DNA from: Myxococcales bacterium UBA1660
GTDB taxonomy: Bacteria > Myxococcota_A > Polyangia > Polyangiales > Houyiibacteriaceae
Direction of reading: 5' to 3'
NCBI GenBank assembly: GCA_002320815.1
Contig: DCLA01000030.1
Coordinates: 33,275-97,274 of the forward strand
DNA length: 64,000 nt
Part shown: positions 43,464 to 51,912 of the stretch, in pieces
How the letters are laid out: each line of letters starts with the position of its first letter
How positions within the stretch are numbered: position 1 is the first letter of the stretch
Position numbers and translations under genes: made by a program
Notes under the pieces: model-generated
Told to the model about the DNA's origin: nothing
Seen by the model: the letters and a program-made list of their open reading frames with translations, nothing else
Database searches by the model: none

Positions 43464-44300
43464 ATGAGCCGCTCCTTCGACATCGACCCGAAGACGACAG
43501 AAGGCTCTCCCCGCCCCGAGCCGGACATCCGGCGCGTGCTCTTGGTGGTCCGCGCGGCCTGCTGTCTGCCCTTGGCCTTCCTGGTGGCCGGCGACGTCCG
43601 GACCGCCGACGCCGCGCTCTCGCTGGCGCTGGTCTGCGGCGGCTTCGCCGCGGCCTCGCTGGCCTACGCGACCTTCCGGGAGACGGTCCTGGTCCGCCGG
43701 ACGGTGGCGCGGCTGCGGGACCCGAAGCGGCGCGCCGTCACGGTGGAGCAGCTCCGGCAGCGGGTGAGCCTCGCGGCCGCCAGCGGCGACATCGGTCGCC
43801 TGGAAGACACGCTGCGCGAGGTCCTCGAGCCCCTGCTGGTCGTGGGCCTCTGGGACGAGGTGGCGGAGTTCGCCGAGCATGCATCGCCCCACCATCGGGC
43901 GCTCTTCGCGCGATGGCTCGCCGGGGTCCACGCTCTCGCCGAGCTCCACCGCGGCGACACCGAGCGCGCGCGTTCACTCTTGGAAGGCGCCGAGGTCACG
44001 GGAGAGTGGCTCGGCGCCATCGACGCGCTCCGGCTCGCCCTGACCGGCGACGGCGAGGCCGCCCTGGAGCGGCTGGGGGACGAGCCCCGCAAGCTCTCGT
44101 TCGCCATCAAACATCAGCGCCAGCTCGCCCGGGCCCACGCGCTGGCCGGGGTGGGCCGCCGCGACGAGGCTCGCGAGGTCCTCCGCGCGATGGAGCGGCA
44201 GGGCCTCGTGGAGGCGGCGCTGGCCCCAGAGGGGCCGGCCACTCCGCTGGCGGCGCAGCTCGTGGGCCCGAACGGCGGCCCCTTCCGGGCGCCGGGCTGA
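43464..44300 (+). CDS. Membrane protein with TPR-like cytosolic part
   Basis: 278 residues. Two hydrophobic helices (about 25-43 and 48-68), then a soluble helical region of about 200 residues with TPR-like helix pairs (GDIGRLEDTLREVLEPLLVVG, ALAELHRGDTERARSLLEGAE, AHALAGVGRRDEAREVLRAME). No motif for a known family. Convergent with an FN3 lipoprotein gene 13 bases on. May work with the TPR/HEAT protein encoded divergently; inference only. Confidence 0.7.
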   Translation: MSRSFDIDPKTTEGSPRPEPDIRRVLLVVRAACCLPLAFLVAGDVRTADAALSLALVCGGFAAASLAYATFRETVLVRRTVARLRDPKRRAVTVEQLRQRVSLAAASGDIGRLEDTLREVLEPLLVVGLWDEVAEFAEHASPHHRALFARWLAGVHALAELHRGDTERARSLLEGAEVTGEWLGAIDALRLALTGDGEAALERLGDEPRKLSFAIKHQRQLARAHALAGVGRRDEAREVLRAMERQGLVEAALAPEGPATPLAAQLVGPNGGPFRAPG

Positions 44301-44313
44301 ACGGGCCCGGCGA

Positions 44314-45201
44314 CTACTCGGCCGGCTCGGTCTCGCCGTTGGGGTCCTCGACCACGGTCCGCTGGATCATGCCCAGCCGGAGCCGCTCGCGCGCCAGGCC
44401 GCGGCCCTGGAGGCCCATGCGGCGGATCCGATCGATCACCGCGGTCTGACTGGGGTTGAGCTTCACCCCCGGTAGCTCGGGGACCGTTCCGGTGGGGTCC
44501 ACCTCCGGCGCGATGGCCTCGCCGGGCTCGGCGGTGGCCACCGCGGGCTCGTCGGCGCCGGGACGCCAGCGGAGCGGCGCCGACTCGTTGCCGGCGGCGT
44601 CGACGGCGACCACGAAGAGCGCCTCGCGCTCGCCTTCGTCGAGGGGCCGGCCCAGCTCGTGACGGAGCCCGTTCACCGTGGCGACGTCGACCTCGCCGCG
44701 GCGCACGACATAGCTCTCCACGCCGCCCTCGTCCTCGGCCCGGTCCCACTCGAGGACCGCCGCCGCACGCTCCACCTCGGGCGCCGCGGGCTCGCCCTCG
44801 GCGGGCGGCGCGGGCGGGGGCTCTCCCTCGACGCGGAGGGCCGCGCCGGGGATCCAGTGGGGCCCGGTCTCGTCGGCGGTGGTGGCCGTGGCGTGGAGGG
44901 GCTCCGAGTGGTTGCCCGCCTGGTCCACCGCCTCGACCGTCAGCTCGTAGGTGGTGGCGTCGTCGAGCCCTTCGACGAGGTATTCGCGGATGGCGCCGTC
45001 CACGGTCGCGACGCGCTCCCCGTCGACGAGCACCTCGTGCTCCTCGAGGGCGTCGTCGACGGCCGCCGGCCAGGCGAGCCGGATCGAGGTCCCCTCGGCG
45101 GTCGCCTGCAGGAGGCCGTCGCCGTCCCAGACGGGCGGAGTCTTGTCTTCGCAGCCGAGACCCAGGAGGGCGGCCACGGTGATCCAGAGCAGATGACGCA
45201 C
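44314..45201 (-). CDS. Lipoprotein with two fibronectin type III-like domains
   Basis: 295 residues from GTG 45201. Lipobox LLGLGC. Domain 1 (about 30-110; IRLAWPAAVDDALEEHEVLVDG, TYELTVEAVDQAGNHSEP) and domain 2 (about 140-215; AVLEWDRAEDEGGVESYVVRRG, ALFVVAVDAAGNESAPLRW) are FN3 folds with a Pro/Glu-rich linker. The C-terminal 50 residues (LNPSQTAVIDRIRRMGLQG) are helical and basic. Follows suhB-like and mpl genes on the same strand with a 58-base gap. Role unknown; surface binding is usual for such proteins. Confidence 0.8.
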   Translation of the reverse strand: MRHLLWITVAALLGLGCEDKTPPVWDGDGLLQATAEGTSIRLAWPAAVDDALEEHEVLVDGERVATVDGAIREYLVEGLDDATTYELTVEAVDQAGNHSEPLHATATTADETGPHWIPGAALRVEGEPPPAPPAEGEPAAPEVERAAAVLEWDRAEDEGGVESYVVRRGEVDVATVNGLRHELGRPLDEGEREALFVVAVDAAGNESAPLRWRPGADEPAVATAEPGEAIAPEVDPTGTVPELPGVKLNPSQTAVIDRIRRMGLQGRGLARERLRLGMIQRTVVEDPNGETEPAE

Positions 45202-45259
45202 GGGGCCCAGCTTTCCCCAGGACGGCGTGAACGCAAGCCGCCGTCCCCCTTCTTGGGGA

Positions 45260-46072
45260 CTACTCGCGCGCGCGACCCAATGTCTCGAGGGCCTCGGCGT
45301 GGACGTGGCCGTTGCTGGCCACCAGGCGCCCCACCCGGGGGTCGGGCGCGCCGCCGTCGTAGTCGCTCAGCCGGCCGCCCGCTTCTTCGACCAGGACCGC
45401 GCCGCCGCACATGTCCCAGGGGTTGAGCTTCTGCTCCCAGTAGAGGTCGTAGGTGCCTTCGGCGACCAGACAGAGGTCGAGCGCCGCGGACCCGCAGCGA
45501 CGGATCCCCCGGCTGCGCTTCAGGAAGGCGCGGTGCTCCCGGAGGTTGTCTTCGTCGGACGTCCGCCGGTCATAGGGGAAGCCGGTGGCGCAGAGCGAGT
45601 CGTTCAGGGTCGCGGTGTCGCTCACCCGGCAGGGCTCGCCGTTGCGAGTCGCTCCGAGACCCCGCGCGGCCGCCCAGGTCACGCCGAGGGCGGGCGCGAC
45701 CACCACGCCGATCTCGCCGTGGCTGCCGGTGGGCGCCTCTCGCCAGAGGGCCATCGACACGCAGAAGAAGGGATGCCCGTGGGCGAAGTTGGTCGTGCCG
45801 TCGATGGGATCCACGTACCAGGTCAGCGGCGCGCTCCCTTCCACCACGTCGCCCTCTTCGCCGACGATGCGGTGGTCGGGGTAGCTCGCGCTCAGCTCGC
45901 GGCGGATGAAGGCTTCCACCGATCGGTCGTACTGGGTGACCAGGTCGATGGCGCCCTTCTTCTCGATGGCGCTGCCGCTCCGCCACCCCTCGAGGGCCAG
46001 GGCGGCCGCCTGGGTGGCGATGGCTTCGGTCCGCTCGAGCAGGGCGCGGCGCTCCGACTCGGAGAAGCTCAC
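45260..46072 (-). CDS. Inositol monophosphatase-family phosphatase (SuhB-like)
   Basis: 270 residues from GTG 46072 (GTGA overlap with mpl stop). Metal site motifs: Glu pair in RIVGEEGDV, DPIDGTTNFAHGHPFF, and WDMCGGAVLVEEAGG; all three needed for Mg-dependent hydrolysis of inositol monophosphate or a similar sugar phosphate. Length is typical. SuhB also acts in rRNA antitermination in enterobacteria; whether that holds here is unknown. Translationally coupled to Mpl, which suggests co-expression in cell-wall recycling or growth control. Confidence 0.93.
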   Translation of the reverse strand: MSFSESERRALLERTEAIATQAAALALEGWRSGSAIEKKGAIDLVTQYDRSVEAFIRRELSASYPDHRIVGEEGDVVEGSAPLTWYVDPIDGTTNFAHGHPFFCVSMALWREAPTGSHGEIGVVVAPALGVTWAAARGLGATRNGEPCRVSDTATLNDSLCATGFPYDRRTSDEDNLREHRAFLKRSRGIRRCGSAALDLCLVAEGTYDLYWEQKLNPWDMCGGAVLVEEAGGRLSDYDGGAPDPRVGRLVASNGHVHAEALETLGRARE

Positions 46073-47523
46073 GAGGCGCCCCCGAAGAGCCGCTCGGTGA
46101 GCCGGAGGACGAGGGTGGCGGGGACGTCGCCGAAGGTGCCGTTGGACATGAGGACGACCGTATCGCCCGGCGCGAGTCGCGCCAGCGCTTCCTGAACCAC
46201 CCCCCCGGCGTCGGCGGGCGCCACGGCGTCCGTGCCGGCTTCCCGGAGGGCCTCGGCGATCGCCGCGACGTCCAGCCGTTCGCTCTCGGGGATCGCGCTC
46301 CGGCCGACCGGCGCGACGACGACCGCGTCGGCCGCCGCGAAGGCCGCGGGATACTCGGCTTGGTGGGTGCGCCGCGAGGCGGTGGCGCTGCGCGGCTCGA
46401 AGACCGCCACGAGCCGGCCGTCGGGGTGGCGCTCGCGGAGCGCGGCGAGGGTCTCGCGCACCGCGCTGGGGTGGTGGGCGAAGTCGTCGTAGACCCGGAT
46501 GTCGCCGGCGGGATCGTGGACCACCGCCATGCGCTCCTGGCGGCGTCGCACGCCCGGGAACGCGGGGACGGCTCGGAGCGACGACGCCAGGTCCGCGCCC
46601 GCCGCCTCGGTGGCCAGGGCCAGGGCCGCCAGCACGTTCCGCGCGTTGTGGGCGCCGGGCAGCGGGAGCTGGATGCGGCCACAGAACGACCCGCCGCCGT
46701 ACACGTCCATCGCCAGCGGCGCGCCCTCGTCGCCGGCGCGACCCCGGGAGAGTGCCCCCGACCAGATGGCGGACACGTCGCCGCAGTCGTCGCCCTCGAG
46801 CGCGTAGTAGCTCACCCGACACCGGGCCTGGCGCGCCAGGGCGCGGACGCGCGGGTCGCCCGCGTACGCGACCAGGAGACCTTCGGCGGGGATCCGCTCG
46901 ATCAACCCCTCGAAGGCCGCCAGGTAGCTCGCCTCGTCGGGGTAGATGTCCACGTGGTCGTGCTCGACGGCGGTGAGGATCGCGGCGCGCGGGTGGTAGT
47001 GCCAGAACTTCGGCGTCTTCTCGAAGAAGGCGCTGTCGTACTCGTCGCCCTCGATGACGAAGGGGCCGGTGCCCACCCGGAAGCTCTCGCCCTGGACCGG
47101 CACCCCGCCGATGAGCCAGCCGGGGTCGAGGCCCGTGGACTGGAGCACGTGGGCGAGGAGGCTGGTGGTCGTGGTCTTCCCGTGGGTCCCCGCGACCACC
47201 AGGGCCGGTCGCTCCGCCAGGAAGAGCTCCCCGAGGAGCTGGGGCATGGAGGTCACCGGCAGGCCGGCGCCCAGGGCCGCCTGGGCCTCGGGGTTGTCCG
47301 CGCGGCAGACGTTGCCGACGACCACTCGATCCGGCGCGGGCTGCAGGTTCGCCGCGTCCCAACCGGGGCGCGTCTCGACTCCCCAGCGCTCGAGGGCGGG
47401 ACCCATCGGGGGGTGGAACGCGGTGTCGCTGCCGGTGACCCGATGGCCCGCTTTCACCAGAAGCCCCGCCAGGGCCCCCATGCCGGTCCCGGCGACGCCG
47501 ATGAGATGGAAATGCTCGCCCAA
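46069..47523 (-). CDS. mpl: Murein peptide ligase Mpl
   Basis: 484 residues from a TTG at 47523 that has AGGA nine bases upstream and starts right before the Rossmann motif FHLIGVAGTGMGALAG. ATPase P-loop VVAGTHGKTTTT, the Mpl-type EGDEYDSAFFEKTPKFWHY, EHDHVDIYPD, LPGAHNARNVLAALALA, VYDDFAHHPSAVRETL and FEPRSATASRRTHQ. The EGDEYD..FF signature separates Mpl from MurC. Rejoins recycled tripeptide to UDP-MurNAc in the cytosol. Together with the MurE-like enzyme at 20311 and the L,D-transpeptidase it shows active wall turnover. Confidence 0.93.
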   Translation of the reverse strand: MGEHFHLIGVAGTGMGALAGLLVKAGHRVTGSDTAFHPPMGPALERWGVETRPGWDAANLQPAPDRVVVGNVCRADNPEAQAALGAGLPVTSMPQLLGELFLAERPALVVAGTHGKTTTTSLLAHVLQSTGLDPGWLIGGVPVQGESFRVGTGPFVIEGDEYDSAFFEKTPKFWHYHPRAAILTAVEHDHVDIYPDEASYLAAFEGLIERIPAEGLLVAYAGDPRVRALARQARCRVSYYALEGDDCGDVSAIWSGALSRGRAGDEGAPLAMDVYGGGSFCGRIQLPLPGAHNARNVLAALALATEAAGADLASSLRAVPAFPGVRRRQERMAVVHDPAGDIRVYDDFAHHPSAVRETLAALRERHPDGRLVAVFEPRSATASRRTHQAEYPAAFAAADAVVVAPVGRSAIPESERLDVAAIAEALREAGTDAVAPADAGGVVQEALARLAPGDTVVLMSNGTFGDVPATLVLRLTERLFGGAS

Positions 47524-47678
47524 GGCGGTTGATCCTACACGCTCGACTCTACGCTGGCGACGGCGAGGCCGCGGCCGGGTGTGCCGCTTGTGGCCGATCC
47601 CTTTCGAGGCGAGATCGAGGTTGTGCACAGTTCGTACACAGCTGTTGACATCTTCCCTGGTGACCGCATCCTTCGGGA

Positions 47679-47837
47679 GTGGCGAAGGACGACCAGCGAG
47701 GCCTGAAAGAACGAGTTCAGGAAGCCGTGAGCGGTTTCCTCGAGAGCCTGGAGGAGCTCTTCGCTCCCCAACCGGAGCTCATCCCCGTTCGGGTGAAGCG
47801 TCCGGTTCGACCGCCGCCCCGCCGCCGTCGGCGCTGA
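47679..47837 (+). CDS. Possible small basic/acidic protein (52 residues)
   Basis: GTG to TGA, 52 codons. Reads VAKDDQRGLKERVQEAV, a helix SGFLESLEELFAPQP, then a Pro/Arg-rich tail ending RPPPRRRRR. The codon choice is moderately GC-rich at third positions. Upstream is a TTGACA at 47645-47650, a perfect -35, but the -10 17 bases on is weak (ATCCTT) and no clear ribosome site precedes the GTG. It sits in an otherwise empty 375-base gap between mpl and the lipoprotein at 47899; nothing else is seen in that gap. Confidence 0.35.
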   Translation: MAKDDQRGLKERVQEAVSGFLESLEELFAPQPELIPVRVKRPVRPPPRRRRR

Positions 47838-47898
47838 GACCGCACGGCGTGCGAAGCGCCGCTCTGACCGCACCCCGCCATTCTCCTAGAGTGGCGGG

Positions 47899-49176
47899 GT
47901 GATTCGTTTCTGCCCCCTCATCGCGTTCGCCATCCTGGTCACCGGCTGCGGCGACGACGACCGAACCGAGGGCCCCGACGCCGCCGTGGATGGAGCGGTC
48001 GACGCCGCGCCGCCCGTCGACGCGAGCGAGCCCGACGCCACCGAGCCGGACGCTGGCCCGCCCGGCGTGAGCTGCGACGCGCTCGTGCTGGACACCAGCT
48101 TCCCGCTGGCCCCGGGTGCCGATCCCATCAGCATCCACCCCAGCGCGGTCTTCGCAGGGGACGGCATCTGGGCCACGGTCACGGTGCTCGAGCCCGGGAC
48201 GAGCGTCTTCGACGTCCTCCTGGTGCACGTCGGCTGCGACGGGACCACCGCGGAGCCGGTGCTCGTCAGCACCACCCCACCGGGCAGCAGCGACCTCGAC
48301 GCCGCGGTCACGGTGACGGCCAGGGGGGTCGTGGTGGTGTGGCAAGCGGACGTCGAGGGGACCATCCAGCTCTGGTCCCGACTGCACGACGCGGAGACCG
48401 GCGAGCCCCTCGGGGACGCCCAGCCCATCGTGACCACTCGCGAAGGCGAGCCGGACACCGGGACCGTGTGGTCGCCGCTCTTCGCCGGAGGCGAGGGAGC
48501 ACCGACGGTCGTCGGGGAGCGCGGCGTGGAGGCGGCCAGCGCCTTCCAGGCCTTCGTGCAGGTCCTGGGCGACGACGGGCTCTCCGCCGGCGCCACCCTG
48601 GAGCCCTTCTTCGCGGAAGGCATCGGTCAGGACGGCGTGGTCGGAGTCCGCACCGACGCCGGGCTCACCTTGGCCTGGACGCGCGCGCCCGCCGAGGGCG
48701 AGACCTCGGTGGTGGTGATGCCCCCCGGGGGCGAGCCGACGCAGGTCCCGACCACGGGCATGGCGACCGCGGGCCCGACGCTGGCGGCCTTCGGCGCCGA
48801 CGTGTGGCTCGCGGCGAGCACCGGGGGCGGCTCCCGGGCCATCGCCCTCCATCGCGTCGGCGACGAGACCACCGAGGAGCTCCGGCAGCCCGGGGCCAAC
48901 GACGTGGCCCCCGCGCTGTCGTCCGGAGCGGAGCGGATGGGCCTCGCGTGGATGCGGGTGGTCTCCGGATTCCGCAACGACCTCTTCGTGCGCGCGTTGA
49001 CCGTCGGGGGCGAGTCGGTGAGCGCGGGCGAGGTCCAGGAGATCCCCACCACGGGCGACGCCTACGCCTACCCCATCGAGCTGGTCCACGTCCGCGACGA
49101 CGTGCACCTCCTCGTGTGGATCGAGGGCACCTCGAGCACCGACCTGCGCGCGATGGGCCGCTTCGTTCGGCTCTGA
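47899..49176 (+). CDS. Asp-rich-linker lipoprotein, beta-rich, unknown function
   Basis: 425 residues from GTG 47899. Lipobox ILVTGC then GDDD and a 45-residue Asp/Ala/Pro linker of the kind seen in several lipoproteins here. The rest is beta strands in loose repeats (IWATVTVLEPGTSVFDVLLV, VVVVWQADVEGTIQLWSRL, LTLAWTRAPAEGETSVVVM, MGLAWMRVVSGFRNDLFVRAL, VHLLVWIEGTSSTDLRAMGR), compatible with a propeller or sandwich. Only one Cys after the lipobox region apart from GVSCDAL and VGCDG. No family recognised. Likely exposed envelope protein. Confidence 0.78.
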   Translation: MIRFCPLIAFAILVTGCGDDDRTEGPDAAVDGAVDAAPPVDASEPDATEPDAGPPGVSCDALVLDTSFPLAPGADPISIHPSAVFAGDGIWATVTVLEPGTSVFDVLLVHVGCDGTTAEPVLVSTTPPGSSDLDAAVTVTARGVVVVWQADVEGTIQLWSRLHDAETGEPLGDAQPIVTTREGEPDTGTVWSPLFAGGEGAPTVVGERGVEAASAFQAFVQVLGDDGLSAGATLEPFFAEGIGQDGVVGVRTDAGLTLAWTRAPAEGETSVVVMPPGGEPTQVPTTGMATAGPTLAAFGADVWLAASTGGGSRAIALHRVGDETTEELRQPGANDVAPALSSGAERMGLAWMRVVSGFRNDLFVRALTVGGESVSAGEVQEIPTTGDAYAYPIELVHVRDDVHLLVWIEGTSSTDLRAMGRFVRL

Positions 49177-49202
49177 GTCGACTGGCGGCGGCGGCCGCGA
49201 GC

Positions 49203-49337
49203 TCAGAGCAGGAAGAGGGTGACGGTGGTGGCCAGGAGCGCGAGGAAGATCCCCACGGTCCACACCGCCCGTACCCGCGGGTCACGCATCGCGTGTTCCC
49301 CGGAGGGTCGATGGAGGGTGAGTCGCGGCGGAGGCAT
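49203..49337 (-). CDS. Possible 44-residue single-pass membrane protein
   Basis: ATG 49337 (another ATG at 49355 in frame). Reads MPPPRLTLHRPSGEHAMR then a C-terminal hydrophobic helix VWTVGIFLALLATTVTLFLL ending at the stop, a tail-anchored form. Ribosome site is weak. The 3' end is 26 bases from the convergent lipoprotein stop. The rest of the 324-base gap (49338-49500) shows nothing clear. Could be a small envelope peptide; unproven. Confidence 0.35.
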   Translation of the reverse strand: MPPPRLTLHRPSGEHAMRDPRVRAVWTVGIFLALLATTVTLFLL

Positions 49338-49500
49338 GGTGAACGTAGTTTGCATTCGCCGTGCCGCGAATGGCGACGGAGAGAGCGAGGGCGTCCGTCG
49401 CGAATCGCCCCATCGATCGCCGTTGAGACACGCGTCGATTCGTGCGAGCGTGAGGGCGCCGCGCGTGACGCCGGGGTGACGCGCGCAGTCAGGGGTTTGG

Positions 49501-50058
49501 ATGAAGGTCAAGGGAACCGCTTTTATCGCGCGCAAGTCGATGCTCGTGCCGGAGATCGGTGAGGCGCGCTGGGACGCGCTGGTGGCCGAGGTCTCCGAGA
49601 AGGAGCCGGCCTTTCGGCGTCCGATCCTCGCGAGCACCGTGCTGCCCATCGAGGGCTTCCTGCGGCTGCAGGACGAGATCGTCCGCCAGATCTATGGCGG
49701 CGACGAGAAGTCCTACTTCGACTTCGGCGAGAAGAGCGCGCAGTGGTCGCTCACCCAGGGGCCCTACAAGCACCTGGTGAAGTCCAAGAGCTACGAACAG
49801 TTCGCTCGGCTCGCCCGGGGCATCTACGCCAACTACTTCACCGAGGGCGAGGCGACCTCGGAGGTCATCGACGACCTGGTGCGGCTGCGCATCCACGGGG
49901 TGCCCAAGCAGCACCACCACGCCTATTTCGAGTACGCGATCTGCGGCTACTTCAAGCGCGGCCTGGAGCTCGTCTCCGGCAAGCCGGTGGTCATGAAGGC
50001 CATCCGCGGGTTCACCCGCGGCGACTCCGACGTCTTCTACGAGTTCCGCCCGGCGTGA
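49501..50058 (+). CDS. Myxococcota-type uncharacterised protein (TIGR02265/DUF2378-like)
   Basis: 185 residues; AGGGG six bases before the ATG. Opening MKVKGTAFIARKSMLVPEIG and the centre VLPIEGFLRLQDEIVRQIYGG, SYFDFGEKSAQWSLTQGPYK and the beta end VVMKAIRGFTRGDSDVFYEFRP have the layout of the short helical-then-beta proteins found in many copies in myxobacteria; some related folds bind heme or small ligands (HNOB/V4R). No heme His-Pro motif is evident. Ten bases before an AsmA-like gene, possibly one transcript. Function unknown. Confidence 0.7.
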   Translation: MKVKGTAFIARKSMLVPEIGEARWDALVAEVSEKEPAFRRPILASTVLPIEGFLRLQDEIVRQIYGGDEKSYFDFGEKSAQWSLTQGPYKHLVKSKSYEQFARLARGIYANYFTEGEATSEVIDDLVRLRIHGVPKQHHHAYFEYAICGYFKRGLELVSGKPVVMKAIRGFTRGDSDVFYEFRPA

Positions 50059-50068
50059 CTCGTCCGTA

Positions 50069-51241
50069 ATGGCTCGGCGCGCGCCCTCGACTCCGTGGGC
50101 GCCCGTGGCCAAGACGATCTTCCTCTGGACGGCCAAGGTCGTCCTCTTCCTGGTGCTCACCCCCTTGCTCCTCTGGGGGAGCGCGAAGATCCACGTGCCG
50201 ACGGCCATGGGGCGGGCGGCCGCCGTGGACGCGGTGAACGTGCTGGCCACCGAGAAGCTCATGGGGCGCCTGCACGTCGACTCCGTCGACGTGCTGCGTG
50301 AGGACCACGTGCAGGTCAGCGGGTTCGCGGCCTACGACCTCGACGACGTCGAGGTGCTCCACGCCGACACGGCGAAGGTGGACTTCGATCTGAGCGCGAT
50401 CTTCTTCGAGAACACCATCCGCCTGCGGAACCTCCAGGGCTACGGGCTGAAGGTGGTCCTCCGCGACGGCCAGAACAGCAAGGTGTCGATCTCGGACGTC
50501 TTCGACTCGGCGAAGTCGGGGGGCCAGGACACGTCGAGCGGGAACAGCCGGGACATCGACCTGGGCTGGATGTGGGCCGAGGACGCGACCCTGAGCGTGC
50601 TGATGGCCAGCCGCCCGTTGCGCTTCCACATCGGCCAGGCCAGCGTGAAGGTCGAACGCCACGGGGACAATCCGGTGGAGATCGACATCCGCCGCGCCAA
50701 CGGCTCCATGACCGAACCCCAGTTCCTGGGGATCGGCGTGCGCTTCGTGGGTGCCGGCGGCCGCATCCGGCCCAAGACGGCCGAGGTGGTGAACCTGAAC
50801 ACGGGCGTCTGCATCGGCGACGAGCCCATGCAGGCCCGAGTGATCTACACGCCCGGTCCGCCCAAGCAGGCGCGCATCGTGCTCGACTACGAGAGCGGCC
50901 TCGGCTTCCTGATGAGCATCGGCTTCCGCATCGGCGACATCATCAGCGGCCCGCTGGAGGTCGACGAGCGGGAGATCCCCGGGGACCCCCCGAGCAACTG
51001 CGAGGGCCAGGACCTGGACGAACGCGCGGACGACGACTCGGACGAGGACTCCGAGTCGGAGGGCTCGGAGGAGGGCTCGGCGTCGGGCTCGGAAGACGGC
51101 GAGGAGTCGGCCGATGAGCAGGACGCGGACCAGGACGTCGACGAAGACACGGACGAGGACAACGACGAGAACGTCGACGAACGCCTCGATGACGCCGACG
51201 ACCAGCTCGACGAAGCGCTCGAGGCCGCCGGCGGACTGTGA
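50069..51241 (+). CDS. AsmA-like membrane-anchored protein with acidic tail
   Basis: 390 residues. One membrane helix at about 18-40 (LWTAKVVLFLVLTPLLLWGS), then AsmA-like beta units (GRLHVDSVDVLREDHVQVSG, VEVLHADTAKVDFDLSAIF, ENTIRLRNLQGYGLKVVLRD), and from about 305 a tail of more than 80 residues that is almost all Asp, Glu and Ser. AsmA-family proteins bridge the inner membrane and periplasm and are linked with lipid traffic or outer-membrane biogenesis; this one is short. The acidic tail is unusual and may bind cations or basic partners. Confidence 0.75.
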   Translation: MARRAPSTPWAPVAKTIFLWTAKVVLFLVLTPLLLWGSAKIHVPTAMGRAAAVDAVNVLATEKLMGRLHVDSVDVLREDHVQVSGFAAYDLDDVEVLHADTAKVDFDLSAIFFENTIRLRNLQGYGLKVVLRDGQNSKVSISDVFDSAKSGGQDTSSGNSRDIDLGWMWAEDATLSVLMASRPLRFHIGQASVKVERHGDNPVEIDIRRANGSMTEPQFLGIGVRFVGAGGRIRPKTAEVVNLNTGVCIGDEPMQARVIYTPGPPKQARIVLDYESGLGFLMSIGFRIGDIISGPLEVDEREIPGDPPSNCEGQDLDERADDDSDEDSESEGSEEGSASGSEDGEESADEQDADQDVDEDTDEDNDENVDERLDDADDQLDEALEAAGGL

Positions 51242-51320
51242 CGATTTGCCCTCCGGTGCGGGGGGTGCGTCGAACCTCGCCCCAGTGTCGGTGCTGGACG
51301 CCGATGTGGGAGTCGGCACG

Positions 51321-51339
51321 CCCCCTGCAGTGTAGGGGG
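51321..51339 (+). promoter_or_regulatory. Hairpin covering the ribosome site of the hemerythrin gene
   Basis: CCCCCT (51321-51326) pairs with AGGGGG (51334-51339) across a seven-base loop; the right arm is the Shine-Dalgarno run directly before the ATG at 51342. When formed, the hairpin would hide the ribosome site. Possible translational switch or just strong GC pairing. Confidence 0.45.
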
Positions 51340-51341
51340 GC

Positions 51342-51812
51342 ATGACTGACGACATCTTCGACCGCATCCGAGAGGACCACGAGAAGCACCGCACGCTCAT
51401 CGAGCTGGTGGAGAAGACCCACGGCGACTCCCGAGGCCGCCGCGAGCTCTTCGGCCGATTGGCCGACGACGTCCGCGCCCACGCCCACGCGGAGGAGCGC
51501 GTCTTCTACGCCGAGTTGCTCGAAGCGGGCCAGACCCGCGACAAGGCGGGCCACTCGGTCAAGGAGCACCACGAGGCCGAGGAGATCATCGAGGAGCTCC
51601 TGCAGAAGGACTACTCGAGCAGCGGCTGGCTCAACCGCTTCGCCACCCTCGCCGAGGAACTCCGGCACCACATGGACGAGGAGGAGCAGGAGGTCTTCGC
51701 CCTCGCCGGCAAGGTCCTCTCCGCCAAGCGGAAGAAGGAGATGGCCCAGGAGTTCGATCGACTCAAGGCCGAGGAGAAGCAGCGCCTCGGCAAGAAGGCC
51801 AAGGCCGCCTGA
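51342..51812 (+). CDS. Hemerythrin-like (HHE) protein
   Basis: 156 residues, four-helix bundle. Ligand-rich motifs: DHEKHRTLIEL, DDVRAHAHAEERVFY, EHHEAEEIIEEL and LRHHMDEEEQEVFAL, giving His and Glu enough for a di-iron site. C-terminal tail is Lys-rich. Members sense or bind O2 or NO, or store iron. No partner gene. The start is set by AGGGGGG next to ATG, which is itself in a hairpin. Confidence 0.92.
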   Translation: MTDDIFDRIREDHEKHRTLIELVEKTHGDSRGRRELFGRLADDVRAHAHAEERVFYAELLEAGQTRDKAGHSVKEHHEAEEIIEELLQKDYSSSGWLNRFATLAEELRHHMDEEEQEVFALAGKVLSAKRKKEMAQEFDRLKAEEKQRLGKKAKAA

Positions 51813-51831
51813 CCTTTCCCGGTCTCGCACC

Positions 51832-51861
51832 CGAACCCGGTCGACCCGTCGGCCGGGTTCG
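51832..51861. terminator. Hairpin between convergent hemerythrin and LRR genes
   Basis: CGAACCCGG (51832-51840) and CCGGGTTCG (51853-51861) make a nine-bp stem with a 12-base loop, 20 bases after the hemerythrin stop. No strong T-run on the plus strand; CTCCTTTT lies further on. Confidence 0.55.
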
Positions 51862-51912
51862 ACGCGTCCGGGACGGAAGCCCGATCCCCGCCCTCCTTTT
51901 CGAGGTCGGCTT

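Noticed and set aside
46069..47523. Call as MurC
   Set aside because: EGDEYDSAFF and FEPRSATASRRTHQ are of the Mpl type.
47535..47873. 112-codon minus-strand frame in the mpl-lipoprotein gap
   Set aside because: No ribosome site and no recognisable pattern; the 52-codon plus frame is somewhat more protein-like.
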